Assembly (NCBI RefSeq): GCF_001506165.1
Contig: NZ_CP011427.1
Location: forward strand, 620,001-684,000
Direction: 5' to 3'
From: Pantoea vagans
GTDB lineage: Bacteria > Pseudomonadota > Gammaproteobacteria > Enterobacterales > Enterobacteriaceae
DNA length: 64,000 nt
The position numbers were made by a program, and so were the translations under genes. Position 1 is the stretch's first letter. The number at the start of each line of letters is the position of its first letter. Below are positions 9,031-19,580 of this stretch, piece after piece. The notes beneath the pieces were generated by a model. That model was not told the origin of the DNA and did not search any database. It worked only from the letters and a program-made list of their open reading frames with translations.

Positions 9031-10194
9031 ATGTCTGTAATTAAGATGACCGATCTGGATCTTGCTGGTAAACGTGTTCTGATCCGTGCCGATCTCAACG
9101 TGCCAGTAAAAGAAGGGAAAGTGACGTCAGATGCACGTATTCGTGCTTCTCTGCCTACCATCGAAGCGGCGTTGAAACAGGGCGCGAAAGTGATGGTTAC
9201 CTCTCACCTGGGTCGTCCGACCGAAGGTGAATACAATGAAGAGTTCTCCCTCCTGCCTGTTGTTAACTACCTGAAAGACAAACTGAGCGGCACGACTGTG
9301 ACCCTGGCCAAAGACTACCTCGACGGCGTTGAAGTCGGCGCGGGTGAGCTGGTGGTGCTGGAAAACGTGCGCTTCAACAAAGGCGAGAAGAAAGACGAAG
9401 AGACCCTGTCGAAGAAATATGCCGCCTTGTGCGACGTCTTCGTCATGGATGCCTTCGGCACCGCTCACCGCGCGCAGGCTTCTACCCACGGTGTCGGCAA
9501 GTTCGCGCCTATCGCGTGTGCCGGTCCGCTGCTGTCAGCTGAGCTGGAAGCACTGGGCAAAGTCATGAGCAACCCACAGCGCCCACTGGTGGCGGTGGTG
9601 GGTGGTTCTAAAGTGTCTACCAAGTTCGACGTGCTGCAGTCTCTGGTGAAAATCGCGGATACCGTGATCGTCGGTGGCGGTATCGCTAACACCTTCGTGG
9701 CTATCGACAACAACGTCGGTAAATCACTGTACGAGCCAGACTTCGTTGAAGCGGCAAAAGGCCTGCGCGATCAGTACGGCATTCCGGTTCCAACCGACTC
9801 TCGCGTTGGAACGGAATTCTCTGAAACTGCACCGGCAACCGTGAAAAAGGCTTCCGAAGTGGCAGATAACGAAGAGATTATGGACTTCGGTGACGAAACC
9901 GCACTGGCGATGGCAAAACTGCTGAAAGATGCAAAAACCATCCTGTGGAACGGTCCAGTTGGCGTGTTCGAATTCCCGAACTTCCGTAAAGGCACCGAAA
10001 TCATCGCTAACGCGATTGCAGACAGCGAAGCGTTCTCTGTAGCGGGTGGCGGCGATACTCTGGCAGCGATTGATCTGTTCGGTATCGAAGACAAGATCTC
10101 CTACATCTCTACCGGCGGTGGCGCATTCCTCGAGTTCGTGGAAGGCAAAAAACTGCCAGCAGTAGCGATGCTGGAAGAGCGCGCTAAGCAGTAA
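9031..10194 (+). CDS. pgk: Phosphoglycerate kinase
   Basis: 387 residues, the normal bacterial length. It catalyses the reversible transfer of phosphate from 1,3-bisphosphoglycerate to ADP in glycolysis. The signature [11 protein letters not shown] lies near residues 19-29, the substrate-binding [11 protein letters not shown] near 58-68, and the nucleotide-binding [12 protein letters not shown] and GGGDTLAA segments follow. The AGAGGG site is well placed. It sits between epd and fbaA as in E. coli; a short TTCG hairpin lies between pgk and fbaA, which could tune relative expression. Confidence 0.98.
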   Translation: MSVIKMTDLDLAGKRVLIRADLNVPVKEGKVTSDARIRASLPTIEAALKQGAKVMVTSHLGRPTEGEYNEEFSLLPVVNYLKDKLSGTTVTLAKDYLDGVEVGAGELVVLENVRFNKGEKKDEETLSKKYAALCDVFVMDAFGTAHRAQASTHGVGKFAPIACAGPLLSAELEALGKVMSNPQRPLVAVVGGSKVSTKFDVLQSLVKIADTVIVGGGIANTFVAIDNNVGKSLYEPDFVEAAKGLRDQYGIPVPTDSRVGTEFSETAPATVKKASEVADNEEIMDFGDETALAMAKLLKDAKTILWNGPVGVFEFPNFRKGTEIIANAIADSEAFSVAGGGDTLAAIDLFGIEDKISYISTGGGAFLEFVEGKKLPAVAMLEERAKQ

Positions 10195-10202
10195 TTTTTG
10201 GG

Positions 10203-10222
10203 GGCGGCGCTTCGGCGCCGTC
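10203..10222 (+). other. GC-rich TTCG hairpin between pgk and fbaA
   Basis: GGCGGCGC-TTCG-GCGCCGTC, eight pairs including a G·U. No T-run follows, so it is more likely an mRNA-stabilising or processing hairpin than a terminator. Confidence 0.5.
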
Positions 10223-10296
10223 TGAAGGCTTGCCCATCCTGGGCAAAAAATCGACGTCCCTTTGTGGGATGAACGGTAACGAAACAGGACACAACC

Positions 10297-11376
10297 ATGT
10301 CTAAAATTTTTGATTTCGTAAAACCCGGCGTTGTCACTGGTGATGACGTTCAGAAAGTTTTCCAAGTAGCGAAAGAAAACAAATTCGCTCTGCCTGCAGT
10401 TAACTGCGTCGGCACGGACTCCATCAACGCGGTACTGGAAGCTGCGGCCAAAGTTAAAGCGCCGGTCATCGTTCAGTTCTCCAATGGTGGTGCTGCCTTC
10501 ATCGCCGGTAAAGGTTTCAAAACCGACAAGCCACAGGGCGCGGCAATCTTCGGCGCTATCGCCGGTGCGCACCATGTGCATCTGATGGCTGAACAGTACG
10601 GCGTACCAGTGATTCTGCACACCGACCACTGCGCCAAGAAACTGCTGCCGTGGATCGACGGTCTGCTGGATGCCGGTGAAGAGCACTTCAAGAAAACCGG
10701 TAAGCCACTGTTCTCTTCTCACATGATTGACCTGTCTGAAGAGTCACTGGAAGAGAACATCGAGATCTCTTCTAAGTACCTGGCGCGCATGGCGAAAATC
10801 GACATGACCCTGGAAATCGAACTGGGTTGCACCGGTGGCGAAGAAGATGGCGTGGACAACAGCCACATGGACGCTTCTGCGCTTTACACCCAGCCAGAAG
10901 ACGTTGATTACGCGTACACTGAGCTGAGCAAAATCAGCCCACGTTTCACCATCGCGGCTTCTTTCGGTAACGTTCACGGCGTGTACAAGCCAGGCAACGT
11001 GAAACTGACCCCGACCATCCTGCGTGATTCTCAGGAATATGTGACCAAGAAACACAACCTGCCGCACAACGCGCTGGACTTCGTGTTCCACGGTGGTTCT
11101 GGTTCTTCTGCGGCAGAAATCGAAGAGTCTATTGGTTACGGCGTCATCAAGATGAACATCGATACCGATACCCAGTGGGCAACATGGGACGGTATTCTGC
11201 AGTACTACAAAAAGAACGAAGACTATCTGCAAGGCCAGTTGGGTAACCCAAATGGCGTAGATAGCCCGAACAAGAAATACTACGACCCACGCGTATGGCT
11301 GCGTTCTGCACAGGCTTCAATGGTTGTGCGTCTGGAGCAGGCTTTCAAAGAGCTTAACGCTGTCGACGTGCTGTAA
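10297..11376 (+). CDS. fbaA: Class II fructose-1,6-bisphosphate aldolase
   Basis: 359 residues. It is a zinc-dependent aldolase that splits fructose 1,6-bisphosphate into DHAP and glyceraldehyde 3-phosphate. Zinc ligands are visible in HTDHCAKK and later in ASFGNVHG and DFVFHGGSGS, the class II pattern. The beginning SKIFDFVKPGVVTGDDVQKV is the enteric FbaA N-terminus. The ribosome site is a weak AGGA. It is the last gene of the epd-pgk-fbaA cluster, closed by a strong terminator at 11393-11419. Confidence 0.98.
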   Translation: MSKIFDFVKPGVVTGDDVQKVFQVAKENKFALPAVNCVGTDSINAVLEAAAKVKAPVIVQFSNGGAAFIAGKGFKTDKPQGAAIFGAIAGAHHVHLMAEQYGVPVILHTDHCAKKLLPWIDGLLDAGEEHFKKTGKPLFSSHMIDLSEESLEENIEISSKYLARMAKIDMTLEIELGCTGGEEDGVDNSHMDASALYTQPEDVDYAYTELSKISPRFTIAASFGNVHGVYKPGNVKLTPTILRDSQEYVTKKHNLPHNALDFVFHGGSGSSAAEIEESIGYGVIKMNIDTDTQWATWDGILQYYKKNEDYLQGQLGNPNGVDSPNKKYYDPRVWLRSAQASMVVRLEQAFKELNAVDVL

Positions 11377-11392
11377 TTTTTCCTTACAGTAC

Positions 11393-11419
11393 AAAAAAGG
11401 CCCGAAAGGGCCTTTTTTT
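11393..11419 (+). terminator. Intrinsic terminator after fbaA
   Basis: AAAAAAGGCCC-GAAA-GGGCC followed by seven T. It can work in both directions because the stem is flanked by A and T runs. Confidence 0.92.
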
Positions 11420-11564
11420 ATGCGTTTCATTCAGAATAGTGAGTAAATTCAGGCCATCTTTGGCGCTTCGTCACATTTTTGTTTACCCTTGTACACGGGA
11501 GTGCCGGATTAATTCTGGCCGTTTTTGCATTTTCCTGCGGGAAACTCAACAACAGGGCTAACAA

Positions 11565-12425
11565 ATGGAAGACTTAAATGTCGTTGACGGCATCAACAGT
11601 GCCGGCGGCTGGCTGGTACGTAATCAGGCGCTGATTCTGAGCTACGCGGTGAATATCGTTGCCGCGATCATCACCATCATCATCGGTATGTTCATCGCGC
11701 GCCTTATCTCTAACGCGGTGAATCGTGTTCTGCAGGCGCGGCATATTGATGCCACCGTCGCTGACTTTCTCTCTGCACTGGTGCGTTATGGCATCATCGC
11801 CTTCACCTTAATTGCCGCCTTGGGGCGCGTCGGGGTGCAAACCGCATCGGTTATTGCCGTGTTGGGTGCCGCCGGTTTGGCCGTGGGTCTGGCACTGCAA
11901 GGTTCGCTGTCGAATCTTGCGGCAGGCGTGCTGTTGGTGACCTTCCGTCCGTTCAAAACCGGTGAGTTTGTCGATCTCGGCGGCGTGATGGGTACAGTCC
12001 AGAACGTGCAGATTTTCTCCACCACCATGAAAAGCGCTGACGGCAAAATCGTTGTGGTGCCAAACGGTAAAATCATTGCCGGTAATATCATCAACTATTC
12101 CCGCGAACCGATTCGTCGTAATGAGTTCATCATTGGCGTGGCCTACGATGCGGACGTCGATAAGGTGATTGCGCTGTTCCAGGAAGTGGTGGAAGCCGAC
12201 GAGCGCGTGTTGAAAGATATGGGGATCCAGATCGGTCTGAACGAACTGGCCGCATCATCGCTTAACTTTGTCGTGCGTTGCTGGAGCAAAAGCAGTGACC
12301 TGCAGAACGTATACTGGGATCTGATGAAGAACTTCAAGCGCACGCTGGATGCTAACGGCATCGGTATTCCGTACCCGCAGATGGATGTGCATCTGCATCA
12401 GGTGAAAAGCGAGCAGCAGGCTTAA
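11565..12425 (+). CDS. mscS: Small-conductance mechanosensitive channel
   Basis: 286 residues, matching E. coli MscS. It is a homoheptameric inner-membrane channel that opens under membrane tension and releases solutes after osmotic downshock. Three membrane helices lie in the first ~125 residues. The pore-lining third helix is recognisable in [20 protein letters not shown], with the alternating Gly/Ala pattern, followed by the cytoplasmic beta domain ([13 protein letters not shown] onward) and the C-terminal alpha/beta cage. It stands alone, with terminator hairpins on both sides, between fbaA and argO as in E. coli. Confidence 0.96.
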   Translation: MEDLNVVDGINSAGGWLVRNQALILSYAVNIVAAIITIIIGMFIARLISNAVNRVLQARHIDATVADFLSALVRYGIIAFTLIAALGRVGVQTASVIAVLGAAGLAVGLALQGSLSNLAAGVLLVTFRPFKTGEFVDLGGVMGTVQNVQIFSTTMKSADGKIVVVPNGKIIAGNIINYSREPIRRNEFIIGVAYDADVDKVIALFQEVVEADERVLKDMGIQIGLNELAASSLNFVVRCWSKSSDLQNVYWDLMKNFKRTLDANGIGIPYPQMDVHLHQVKSEQQA

Positions 12426-12432
12426 ACCTTGT

Positions 12433-12456
12433 AAGGTCGCCATTTATGGCGACCTT
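12433..12456 (+). terminator. Palindrome after mscS, GGTCGCCAT repeat family
   Basis: AAGGTCGCCAT-TT-ATGGCGACCTT. The long stem has only a weak T stretch after it. It is the same repeat unit as at 7614 and 18469. Confidence 0.6.
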
Positions 12457-12554
12457 ATTAGTTTATCTAATGCCCAATTAAATCTTTCAATTTCCTCTAA
12501 TAACCTCGCGTCACTATACTGCATCGCATTATCTCGTTATTCAGGACTATCGCT

Positions 12555-13178
12555 GTGTTATCTGTTTACTTACAAGGGCTTGCCCTCGGGGCGGCACTCA
12601 TTCTGCCATTGGGTCCGCAAAACGCGTTCGTGATGAATCAGGGCATTAAACGCCATTACCACTTAATGACGGCAGGATTGTGTACCCTCAGCGATATCGC
12701 GCTGATCTGCGGCGGCATCTTCGGCGGCAGCGCGTTACTGAGTCAGTCGCCGATTCTGCTGATGCTGATCACCTGGGCTGGCGTGGCCTTCCTGCTGTGG
12801 TACGGTTGGGGCGCTCTACGTAGTGCCTGGCTGGGCGATGTCACCCTGGGGACTGATGCGGCGATGAAGCAGGGGCGCTGGCGGATTATTGCTACCATGC
12901 TGGCGGTGACCTGGCTCAACCCACATGTCTATCTCGATACCTTTGTGGTGCTGGGTAGCCTCGGTAGTCAGTTGCCTTCAACCGAAGCACGGCAGTGGTT
13001 TGCTTTGGGCACGGTCAGCGCCTCGATTATCTGGTTCTTTGGTCTGGCACTGCTGGCCGCATGGCTGTCGCCACGGCTGCGCACGGTGCGTGCACAGCGC
13101 ATCATCAACCTGCTGGTGGGCGGCGTGATGTGGTTTATCGCTATCCAACTGGCGCGTCAGGGCATCGCTGCTTTCTGA
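12555..13178 (+). CDS. argO: Arginine exporter ArgO (LysE family)
   Basis: 207 residues. It is an inner-membrane exporter of the LysE superfamily with about five to six hydrophobic segments. The N-terminal [20 protein letters not shown] is the LysE/ArgO signature. In E. coli it exports arginine (and canavanine) and is switched on by ArgP; argP is present at 18495-19397. The start ATG at 12555 has only a weak ribosome site. Its last 22 bases overlap the 3' end of the convergent FAD oxidoreductase gene, a tight junction created where the accessory block was joined to the core. Confidence 0.93.
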   Translation: MLSVYLQGLALGAALILPLGPQNAFVMNQGIKRHYHLMTAGLCTLSDIALICGGIFGGSALLSQSPILLMLITWAGVAFLLWYGWGALRSAWLGDVTLGTDAAMKQGRWRIIATMLAVTWLNPHVYLDTFVVLGSLGSQLPSTEARQWFALGTVSASIIWFFGLALLAAWLSPRLRTVRAQRIINLLVGGVMWFIAIQLARQGIAAF

Positions 13179-15436
13179 TGCAGATGCAGGCCGTACAGTG
13201 CGGGCACCGCGCCCGCACTGGCAATCAGTTCTAAGCGTATTTGCCGAAAACTCACGCCTGGCGGCACCGGGTGATGGCAAAGCGAGTGATGGTTATCCGT
13301 TACTTCATCTAACAACATCTCATCCAGCCAGAGCCGATAATGCGTGGTGCAGTGCGGCGTTACCGCCTGCGCATGGCCCATCTGCACCGTCTCCATCGCA
13401 TGATCGAAATCGTTATCGAACATTAGCGTGATTTGCTGCGCTTGTTGCCGTTCATCCCAACGCCAGGTGACGTTCGGCTGCACATCATCCAGTGCCGGAA
13501 CCCAGCAGTTGGTGTGCTGCTCAGGACGCAGTTTGCCGTTGAGCAGATAGTCGCGATGCCAGAGTTTCAGCGGCGTTTCCAGCGCGAAGGCCAACAGGAT
13601 CTGATGCGGTGCTCGGCGCGGCAGCCAAAAATCAAACTCATCCACGCCGTAATCGCCATCGTTAATCTGGCGGGTGCGTTTGGCGACGCGCGGGTTGAGG
13701 CTATTAAACACCATCATCACCCCCGGCAGGCGTTGACGCGTCAGGGCCACTTCAATCGCGGGATTCTCCTCAAAGGCGATAAACAGGTAGCGATCGACAT
13801 CAGCCCGATAATCAAAACTCAGGCGATAGTTGCCCTGTTCATTCACAGTAAGAGTTTGACTGGCGAGCAGACGGTCGCCGCAGGTATTTGCCGGGTTGTC
13901 GCTGGTGAGCAACGAAATCTGCAATCTCTGCGCCTGTGCCGCACGCAAACGCAGCGACAGGGCTGGCAGACGCTCGCCCGCTTTTAACGGCAGCAGCAGG
14001 GCGCAGCGAGACTGTAAGGCGTGCCAACCGGCATCGGCGGGCAGGGCGCTCAGTTGCAGCGTGCTGCTGACGTCAATGCGCGCGTCATTAACCGGATTCT
14101 CTAACACCTGTCGCGGGATAAATGCACCCTGGCGCAGCAATTGCTGTTGCAGCTGCGGCACACGTTCCGGCTGCGCAAGTTGTGCTGGCGTGAGCTGTTG
14201 CTGGTGGCAGATGGCGGCGGCACGTCCCACCACTTCGCCCAATACGCCGCAGGTGCACATCACCCGTGCGCTGCCAAAGGCGACATGGGTGGCAGAGATC
14301 AAACGGCCGGTCAGCAGCAGGTTATCCAGTGACTGGCTGTAAAGCGCGCGAAACGGAATGGTGTAAGTGCCTTTGCTATGAAACTGGCGGCAGCCGTCGT
14401 GCTCACTGTAGACGCCATCGGCCGGATGCAGGTCAATCGACCAGCCACCGTACGCCACCGCATCATAGTGATCGCGCTGTTCGATGATGTCCTGCTGGCA
14501 CAGCAAAGTATCGCCGAGGAAGCGGCGGCTCTCGCGCTTGCCGGGGATCAGGCCAACCCACTCAATAGTCAGCGTATCCGCATCCGGGAATTCACCGGAG
14601 TTTTTGATGTAATCCCACACCCCCCAAACGATTTTCCACAGCTCCCATTTGATGGTTTCACTTTCGTGCACCGTATCCAGCCGTCCACCCCATTCCAGCC
14701 ACCACAGATCGCAGCCGTTAAGATCGGAGGTCAAACGTTTGTAGCGGGGAATGGCAGTGATCTCTTTCAGGGCGAAAGAGGGCGGCACGAAGCGCACCGG
14801 CTGCGTGGTGCGTTTGGTGTAGAAGTAAATCGAGTGGCCGAGTTTGTGACCGAAATGCTCGCCTGGCGCCATCTTCTCGCCAAACTCCTCCACGGTTTCA
14901 GCACCTATGCGGTGCGCCGCACCGGCCAGATAACCCAGCACCCCATCGCCGCTGGCATCGATAAACTGACTCGCCCGCACGTGATAGCGCATCTGGTTGA
15001 TGGCGTTGAAAGCCTGCACCGCGTTGAGTCGTCGGCCGGATTTCTCCGCATCGCTCACCACGGTGTTCAGCAGCAGCGTTAAGCCGGGCTGAGCCTGCAC
15101 GATATCCAGCAACACCATATCGAACAGCACCGGATTGCCCTCCTTGTTGCGCCACAGGTTCTCCTCCATGATTTCGCCCATGATGCCGCCTTCACGCGCC
15201 CAGCGATTGTTGTTGCCCATATGCGAGGTGGCACCGTTGGCCCACAACCGCACTTCGCTGGAGGCATTCCCGCCCAGCACGGGACGATCCTGAATCAGTA
15301 CCACCTGAAGCCCGTCACGTGCCGCCGCCAGTGCCGCACACACGCCCGCCAGACCGCCGCCCGCCACCAGTAAATCGGCCTGAAGCTGCTGTTGTGGGAA
15401 GTGGCGCGCATTTTGCGAGGAGAAATTCTGCATCAT
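13157..15436 (-). CDS. FAD-dependent oxidoreductase (PF12831-type), substrate unknown
   Basis: 759 residues. The N-terminal Rossmann fold has the dinucleotide motif [19 protein letters not shown] (about residues 25-43), then [20 protein letters not shown], a pattern of the FAD_oxidored family often found beside carbohydrate catabolic genes. The FAD half extends to about residue 440; the remaining ~320 residues look beta-rich and may bind a ligand or polysaccharide, but no motif is recognised. No signal peptide is seen, so it is cytoplasmic. The ribosome site AGGA precedes the ATG at 15436. It is divergent from the IclR-family gene; together with the MFS transporter they probably form one catabolic unit. 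Confidence 0.8.
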   Translation of the reverse strand: MMQNFSSQNARHFPQQQLQADLLVAGGGLAGVCAALAAARDGLQVVLIQDRPVLGGNASSEVRLWANGATSHMGNNNRWAREGGIMGEIMEENLWRNKEGNPVLFDMVLLDIVQAQPGLTLLLNTVVSDAEKSGRRLNAVQAFNAINQMRYHVRASQFIDASGDGVLGYLAGAAHRIGAETVEEFGEKMAPGEHFGHKLGHSIYFYTKRTTQPVRFVPPSFALKEITAIPRYKRLTSDLNGCDLWWLEWGGRLDTVHESETIKWELWKIVWGVWDYIKNSGEFPDADTLTIEWVGLIPGKRESRRFLGDTLLCQQDIIEQRDHYDAVAYGGWSIDLHPADGVYSEHDGCRQFHSKGTYTIPFRALYSQSLDNLLLTGRLISATHVAFGSARVMCTCGVLGEVVGRAAAICHQQQLTPAQLAQPERVPQLQQQLLRQGAFIPRQVLENPVNDARIDVSSTLQLSALPADAGWHALQSRCALLLPLKAGERLPALSLRLRAAQAQRLQISLLTSDNPANTCGDRLLASQTLTVNEQGNYRLSFDYRADVDRYLFIAFEENPAIEVALTRQRLPGVMMVFNSLNPRVAKRTRQINDGDYGVDEFDFWLPRRAPHQILLAFALETPLKLWHRDYLLNGKLRPEQHTNCWVPALDDVQPNVTWRWDERQQAQQITLMFDNDFDHAMETVQMGHAQAVTPHCTTHYRLWLDEMLLDEVTDNHHSLCHHPVPPGVSFRQIRLELIASAGAVPALYGLHLHQKAAMP

Positions 15437-15492
15437 TTGCTTCCTGTCATGCTGGAGCTAAGATTGGTGTTTTGAGCGCCACAGGGTGAACT

Positions 15493-16191
15493 ATGTCTTC
15501 TCAACCCAACCAAAGCCTGATTGATGGGATTCGCTGCCTGCAGTATCTGGTTTCCAGCGATAAAGCGGTGGGCTGCCGTGAACTGGCGCGACAAATGGGA
15601 ATGAACAGCACACGCGTTAACCGTTTGCTGATGACCATGGCGTCGATAGGCCTGACGATACAGGATGAGCATCGGCGCTACTTGCCCGGTCCGGGTATTC
15701 ATGCGCTGGCGGCGCAGTCTATCCGGGGTTCTTCGCTGTTTGCCCAGGCACTGCCACAACTGGAAGTCCACGCGCCGCGCGATATCGTGGTGGCCTTGGG
15801 CGTGCTGTGGGAGGATCAGGTGATCTACATCTGGCACTCCGAGCCGGGTGAGCGCACCAATGCCAGCCAGGCACTGGCAGGATTCCGCATGCTGCCCGCC
15901 TGGCAGTCGGTGATTGGTGTGTCGCTGCTGGCCGCTGAGAGTGATGAGGCACTTCGCCCGCGTTTTAGCGATGAACAGTGGGCGCAGATTGCGCCGCTGC
16001 TGACGCGCAAACGTGAAGAAAGTTATTTGATCTGGCATCGCGATGACGGGGAAGTGAGTATGGCGCAGCCGATCAACAACAACCGTGCTGCCATCGCCTT
16101 TGCCAAAATCTGGCAGGCCGATGACGCTCACCTGCAGCAGCGCTTGAAGCAGTTGCAGGCGCTGGCGAAGATTTTGCTCAGCGCGCGCTGA
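15493..16191 (+). CDS. IclR-family transcriptional regulator
   Basis: 232 residues. An N-terminal winged helix-turn-helix (about residues 8-65, with GCRELARQMGMNSTRVNRLL as recognition part) is followed by an effector-binding domain, the IclR arrangement; it is slightly shorter than the usual ~250. It is divergent from the FAD oxidoreductase (56 bases between starts) and its 3' end overlaps the MFS gene by 14 bases in opposite orientation. It most likely controls both neighbours. A palindrome typical of this family lies ahead of the MFS gene at 17502-17520. The ligand is unknown; a sugar acid is a reasonable guess from the transporter type. Confidence 0.85.
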   Translation: MSSQPNQSLIDGIRCLQYLVSSDKAVGCRELARQMGMNSTRVNRLLMTMASIGLTIQDEHRRYLPGPGIHALAAQSIRGSSLFAQALPQLEVHAPRDIVVALGVLWEDQVIYIWHSEPGERTNASQALAGFRMLPAWQSVIGVSLLAAESDEALRPRFSDEQWAQIAPLLTRKREESYLIWHRDDGEVSMAQPINNNRAAIAFAKIWQADDAHLQQRLKQLQALAKILLSAR

Positions 16192-17476
16192 CATGCTCAA
16201 TTTTCCCAACGATAAACAGATAACTGCAGATGCCAATCGCCGCCAGTACGGCGATAAAGCCGAGGGCCGGGGCGAAGTTGTCGCCATCGATTAAGGCACC
16301 AATCGCGATGGGCACCACAATCGCGGAGAGCGCGCCGGTAAAGTTGAATACGCCACCGGCGAGGCCAATCAAATGACGTGGCGCCAGTGCGGTGACAAAC
16401 ACCCAGGTAATGGTCGCCAGCCCGTTGCCAAAGAATGCCAGCGACATAAACAGGATGATCAGCGTGGCGTCGTCAGTGTAATTTGCGCCGAGGATAAACA
16501 GCGTCAGGAACAGGCCGAGGATCACCGGCAGTTTGCGTGCCACGCTGGCTGACACGCCGCGTCGGATCATGCGGTCGGAGGCAAATCCCGCCAGCAACAC
16601 GCCACAGAATGCCGCGAAGTAGGGCACCGAGGCGACATAGCCGCTTTTGATAAAGCCCATATGGCGATATTCCACCAGGTAAGTGGGGAACCAGGTCAGG
16701 AAGAACCAAAAGGTGGCGGAGATGGTGAACTGGCCGATGTAGATCCCCACCAGTTTGCGGCTGCGGAACATCTGCGCCAGGTCGCGCCAGCGGGCCTTGG
16801 GCTGTTGATGGTTTTTCAGCAGGGCACCGTTGCTGGTTAGATAATTCAGTTCGGCCTCAGACACGCCTTTGTGTTCATGCGGTTCGCGATACAACAGATA
16901 CCACACCAGCGCCCAGATCATTCCGGCGATGCCGGTGATTAAAAACAGGCCACGCCAGCCCCATGCATCCTGCACATGAAACAGCAGCGGGGTCATACAG
17001 GCGAGACCGACAAACTGAGCAGACGAATAAATGCCGATGGCGCTGGCGCGCTCCTGCTCGGGGAACCAGCTGGAGATTACCCGGTTGTTGGCGGGCATGA
17101 CCGGGGCTTCAAAGGCACCAACACCCAGCCGCAGGCCAAACAGCGCACCAAAACTGCTGGCCAACGCGTGTAAAGCGGTGATCAACGACCAGGCAAACAG
17201 CCCCACGCCATACACCAGACGGGCACCGAGTCGGTCAATCAGAAAGCCGCCGGGAATTTGCAGCGCGGCGTAGATCCAGCCAAATGCGGAGAAGATCAAT
17301 CCCATCTCCATCGGCGTGAAACGCAGTTCGCCAGCCATTTGCGTGGCTGCCACCGAAAGATTGGTGCGATCCATGTAGTTGATGATGATGTTGATAAACA
17401 CCAGGGCGAGCATCAGGAAACGTGTGCGCCCTGCGCGGACGCCCACAGCGGTTTGGCTAAGTGGCTGTTCTGTCAT
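16178..17476 (-). CDS. MFS transporter, anion:cation symporter type (GudP/ExuT-like)
   Basis: 432 residues with about twelve membrane segments. The N-terminal half contains NYMDRTNLSVAATQM and GWIYAALQIPGGFLIDRLGAR, the pattern of the ACS subfamily that takes up hexuronates, glucarate, galactonate and similar organic anions with protons. It lies with an IclR regulator and an FAD oxidoreductase. Transcription runs minus strand, convergent with the regulator. A 7-5-7 palindrome 26 bases before the start is a candidate operator. Substrate cannot be decided from sequence. Confidence 0.88.
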   Translation of the reverse strand: MTEQPLSQTAVGVRAGRTRFLMLALVFINIIINYMDRTNLSVAATQMAGELRFTPMEMGLIFSAFGWIYAALQIPGGFLIDRLGARLVYGVGLFAWSLITALHALASSFGALFGLRLGVGAFEAPVMPANNRVISSWFPEQERASAIGIYSSAQFVGLACMTPLLFHVQDAWGWRGLFLITGIAGMIWALVWYLLYREPHEHKGVSEAELNYLTSNGALLKNHQQPKARWRDLAQMFRSRKLVGIYIGQFTISATFWFFLTWFPTYLVEYRHMGFIKSGYVASVPYFAAFCGVLLAGFASDRMIRRGVSASVARKLPVILGLFLTLFILGANYTDDATLIILFMSLAFFGNGLATITWVFVTALAPRHLIGLAGGVFNFTGALSAIVVPIAIGALIDGDNFAPALGFIAVLAAIGICSYLFIVGKIEHVSAR

Positions 17477-17501
17477 TTACAACTCTCCCAGAGGCTAGAA
17501 T

Positions 17502-17520
17502 TGTTTCTTTAATAGAAACA
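17502..17520 (-). promoter_or_regulatory. Candidate IclR-family operator ahead of the MFS gene
   Basis: TGTTTCT-TTAAT-AGAAACA is a perfect 7-bp inverted repeat with a 5-base spacer. GTTTC/GAAAC half sites are common in operators of IclR-type regulators such as KdgR. It lies between MFS and yggE and could act on the MFS promoter. Confidence 0.6.
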
Positions 17521-17694
17521 TCAAGGCGTGCTTTGAGCGAATCTGTCAGCATCGTTTTGCGATCGCGGATACGTTAAAACATCCCTTAATCCGAACTTTT
17601 TGGTGATTTCAAACTCAGACCATCACGCATAGTAATGTGTTTTAGGTTTAGCCATAGTGGCGACCTGCAAATTGAACCCTCAAGGAGGACTTTC

Positions 17695-18423
17695 GTGAAA
17701 CTGAAAGCACTGGCGCTGGCCGCCTTAATGAGCACGGGCGCTCTGTCCGCCATGGTACAGGCGGGTGAAGTCCCGAATGGCCCACATGTTGTGACTTCAG
17801 GACAGGCCAGCGTAGACGCCCGTCCAGATATCGCGACGCTCTCAATCGTGGTGAATGTTTCGTCGAAAGACGCGGCCGATGCGAAAAAGCAAGCGGATGA
17901 CCGCGTGGCGCAATATTTCGATTTCCTGCAAAAGAACGGTATCGAGAAGAAAGATATTGATGCGGCAAACCTGAGCACGCAACCGGAGTATGATTACACC
18001 AAAGAGGGTAAGTCGGTACTGAAAGGCTATCGCGCGGTGCGTCAGGTGCAGGTGACACTGCGCCAGTTGGATAAACTGAATGAGTTGCTGGATGGTGCGT
18101 TGAAGTCCGGCCTGAACGAAATCCGTTCCGTCGAGTTGGGCGTGGCGAATGCGGATAACTACAAAGAGCAGGCACGTAAAGCAGCAATTGCCAATGCAAC
18201 GCAGCAAGCAAATGCTTTAGCTGAAGGCTTTAACGCCAAGTTAGGTTCGGTGTACAGCATCCGTTACCACGTGGCCAACTATCAGCCGATGCCAATGGCG
18301 CGCATGTACAAAGCCGCTGCGGCACCAGCGGATACCACCGCGCAGCAAACCTATGAACAGCAGAGCATTCACTTCGATGACCAGGTGGATGTGGTGTTCG
18401 AGATCAAGCCGAATACGCCTTGA
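17695..18423 (+). CDS. yggE: Periplasmic oxidative-stress protein YggE (SIMPL domain)
   Basis: 242 residues from a GTG at 17695, chosen because AAGGAGG lies just upstream and a clean signal peptide follows (KLKALALAALMSTGALSAMVQA). The mature part is a SIMPL/DUF541 domain, seen in VVTSGQASVDARPDIATLSI. E. coli YggE lowers reactive oxygen damage by an unclear mechanism. Gene order yggE-argP matches E. coli. A terminator with the GGTCGCCAT repeat ends the transcript, its T-run touching the convergent argP stop codon. Confidence 0.93.
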   Translation: MKLKALALAALMSTGALSAMVQAGEVPNGPHVVTSGQASVDARPDIATLSIVVNVSSKDAADAKKQADDRVAQYFDFLQKNGIEKKDIDAANLSTQPEYDYTKEGKSVLKGYRAVRQVQVTLRQLDKLNELLDGALKSGLNEIRSVELGVANADNYKEQARKAAIANATQQANALAEGFNAKLGSVYSIRYHVANYQPMPMARMYKAAAAPADTTAQQTYEQQSIHFDDQVDVVFEIKPNTP

Positions 18424-18468
18424 TGTGACCCGGTGCGCATTAAGGTGCAAACCACGCACGATCGGTGT

Positions 18469-18496
18469 AAGGTCGCCATTTATGGCGACCTTTTTT
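18469..18496 (+). terminator. Terminator after yggE built from the GGTCGCCAT repeat
   Basis: AAGGTCGCCAT-TT-ATGGCGACC followed by TTTTTTTT. It is an example of the dispersed repeat serving as an intrinsic terminator; its T-run overlaps the argP stop codon. Confidence 0.85.
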
Positions 18497-19400
18497 ACGC
18501 CGTCACATCATCCTGACGCAACACGCGATGACCATGCGCGATCAATGCGTCGGTCACGCTGCGCATCAATCGGCTCTCCGGCGCGAAGCGGTGCCAGTAA
18601 AGCATACGGCGCTGATACAGGCCTGGCGTCAAATCCACCAAATCCCCTTGTGCCAGTTCGCGTTCAATCTGCAGGTGCGGAATCATACAGCACACCGAAC
18701 CCTGACGCGCCAACTGCACAAAGGCTTCTGACGAGTTAACAATGTGGCACGGCACGCTGCCGGGCGACAGGTCAAAGTTCTGCTGTAAAAACGCCTGATG
18801 CATATCATCAAGGTGGTCAAACGCCACCGCTGGGGCTTTCAGCAAAGCAGAACGCGTCACACCATTGGGGAAGTAACGTGCGGCGAAGTCGGGCGAAGCA
18901 CAGAACAGATAATCCAGCGCACCTAACTGATCCACCAGGCAGCTTGGCAGCGGCTGTGGCTGGATACTCACTGCACCCACCACTTCACCGCGACGCAGAC
19001 GTTCCTGAGTGCGGGTTTCGTCTTCTACCTGCAAGTTCAGGCGCACTGGCGAATCAGCCAGCACATCTTTCAGCGCGGGCAGCAGCCAGGTGGCCAGACT
19101 GTCGGCGTTGACCGCTAGTGACAGCAACAATGGCGTGCCGCCGCTGTTGTCATCACCCAGCCACTCCTCTTCCAGCAGCTCAACCTGATGCAATAACGCC
19201 AGCAGTTTCTGCCCTTGTTCTGTCGGACGCGGCGGCACGGTGCGCACCAGCAGCGGCTGACCAAATAAATTCTCTAACTGTTTAATGCGCTGAGACACCG
19301 CGGACTGCGTGATGCAGAGTTTTTGGGCGGCGCGCTCAAAGCCGCGCTCGCGAATCACAGCATCCAGCGCCTGAAGCGTTCGATAATCCGGGCGTTTCAT
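18495..19400 (-). CDS. argP: LysR-type regulator ArgP (IciA)
   Basis: 301 residues. The N-terminal winged HTH ([20 protein letters not shown], residues about 19-38) and the [10 protein letters not shown] segment are diagnostic for ArgP. It activates argO with arginine and represses or modulates lysine-related genes when lysine is bound; it was first described as the replication inhibitor IciA. argO lies 5.3 kb away, separated here by the accessory FAD/IclR/MFS block and yggE. It is divergent from rpiA, about 180 bases between starts, as in E. coli. Confidence 0.95.
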   Translation of the reverse strand: MKRPDYRTLQALDAVIRERGFERAAQKLCITQSAVSQRIKQLENLFGQPLLVRTVPPRPTEQGQKLLALLHQVELLEEEWLGDDNSGGTPLLLSLAVNADSLATWLLPALKDVLADSPVRLNLQVEDETRTQERLRRGEVVGAVSIQPQPLPSCLVDQLGALDYLFCASPDFAARYFPNGVTRSALLKAPAVAFDHLDDMHQAFLQQNFDLSPGSVPCHIVNSSEAFVQLARQGSVCCMIPHLQIERELAQGDLVDLTPGLYQRRMLYWHRFAPESRLMRSVTDALIAHGHRVLRQDDVTA

Positions 19401-19580
19401 TTTTTTCTCTCTCGTTCAGGATGGAAAGTACTATGCCACAAAACGGTAATATTGTGCTGCGGTGGTTTTTTGCGGGCTGGCTTCCAAAGGATTAAATCGA
19501 TGCATCAACAGCCGCGCAATTTTACGACGCCTTGTTTTATACTACGCGCACTTCGATGTCGCACAGGTTTTAAACATATC

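Noticed and set aside
15433..16287. 284-codon minus-strand open frame opposite the IclR-type gene
   Set aside because: The opposite strand encodes a complete winged-helix regulator; this frame has no domain pattern.
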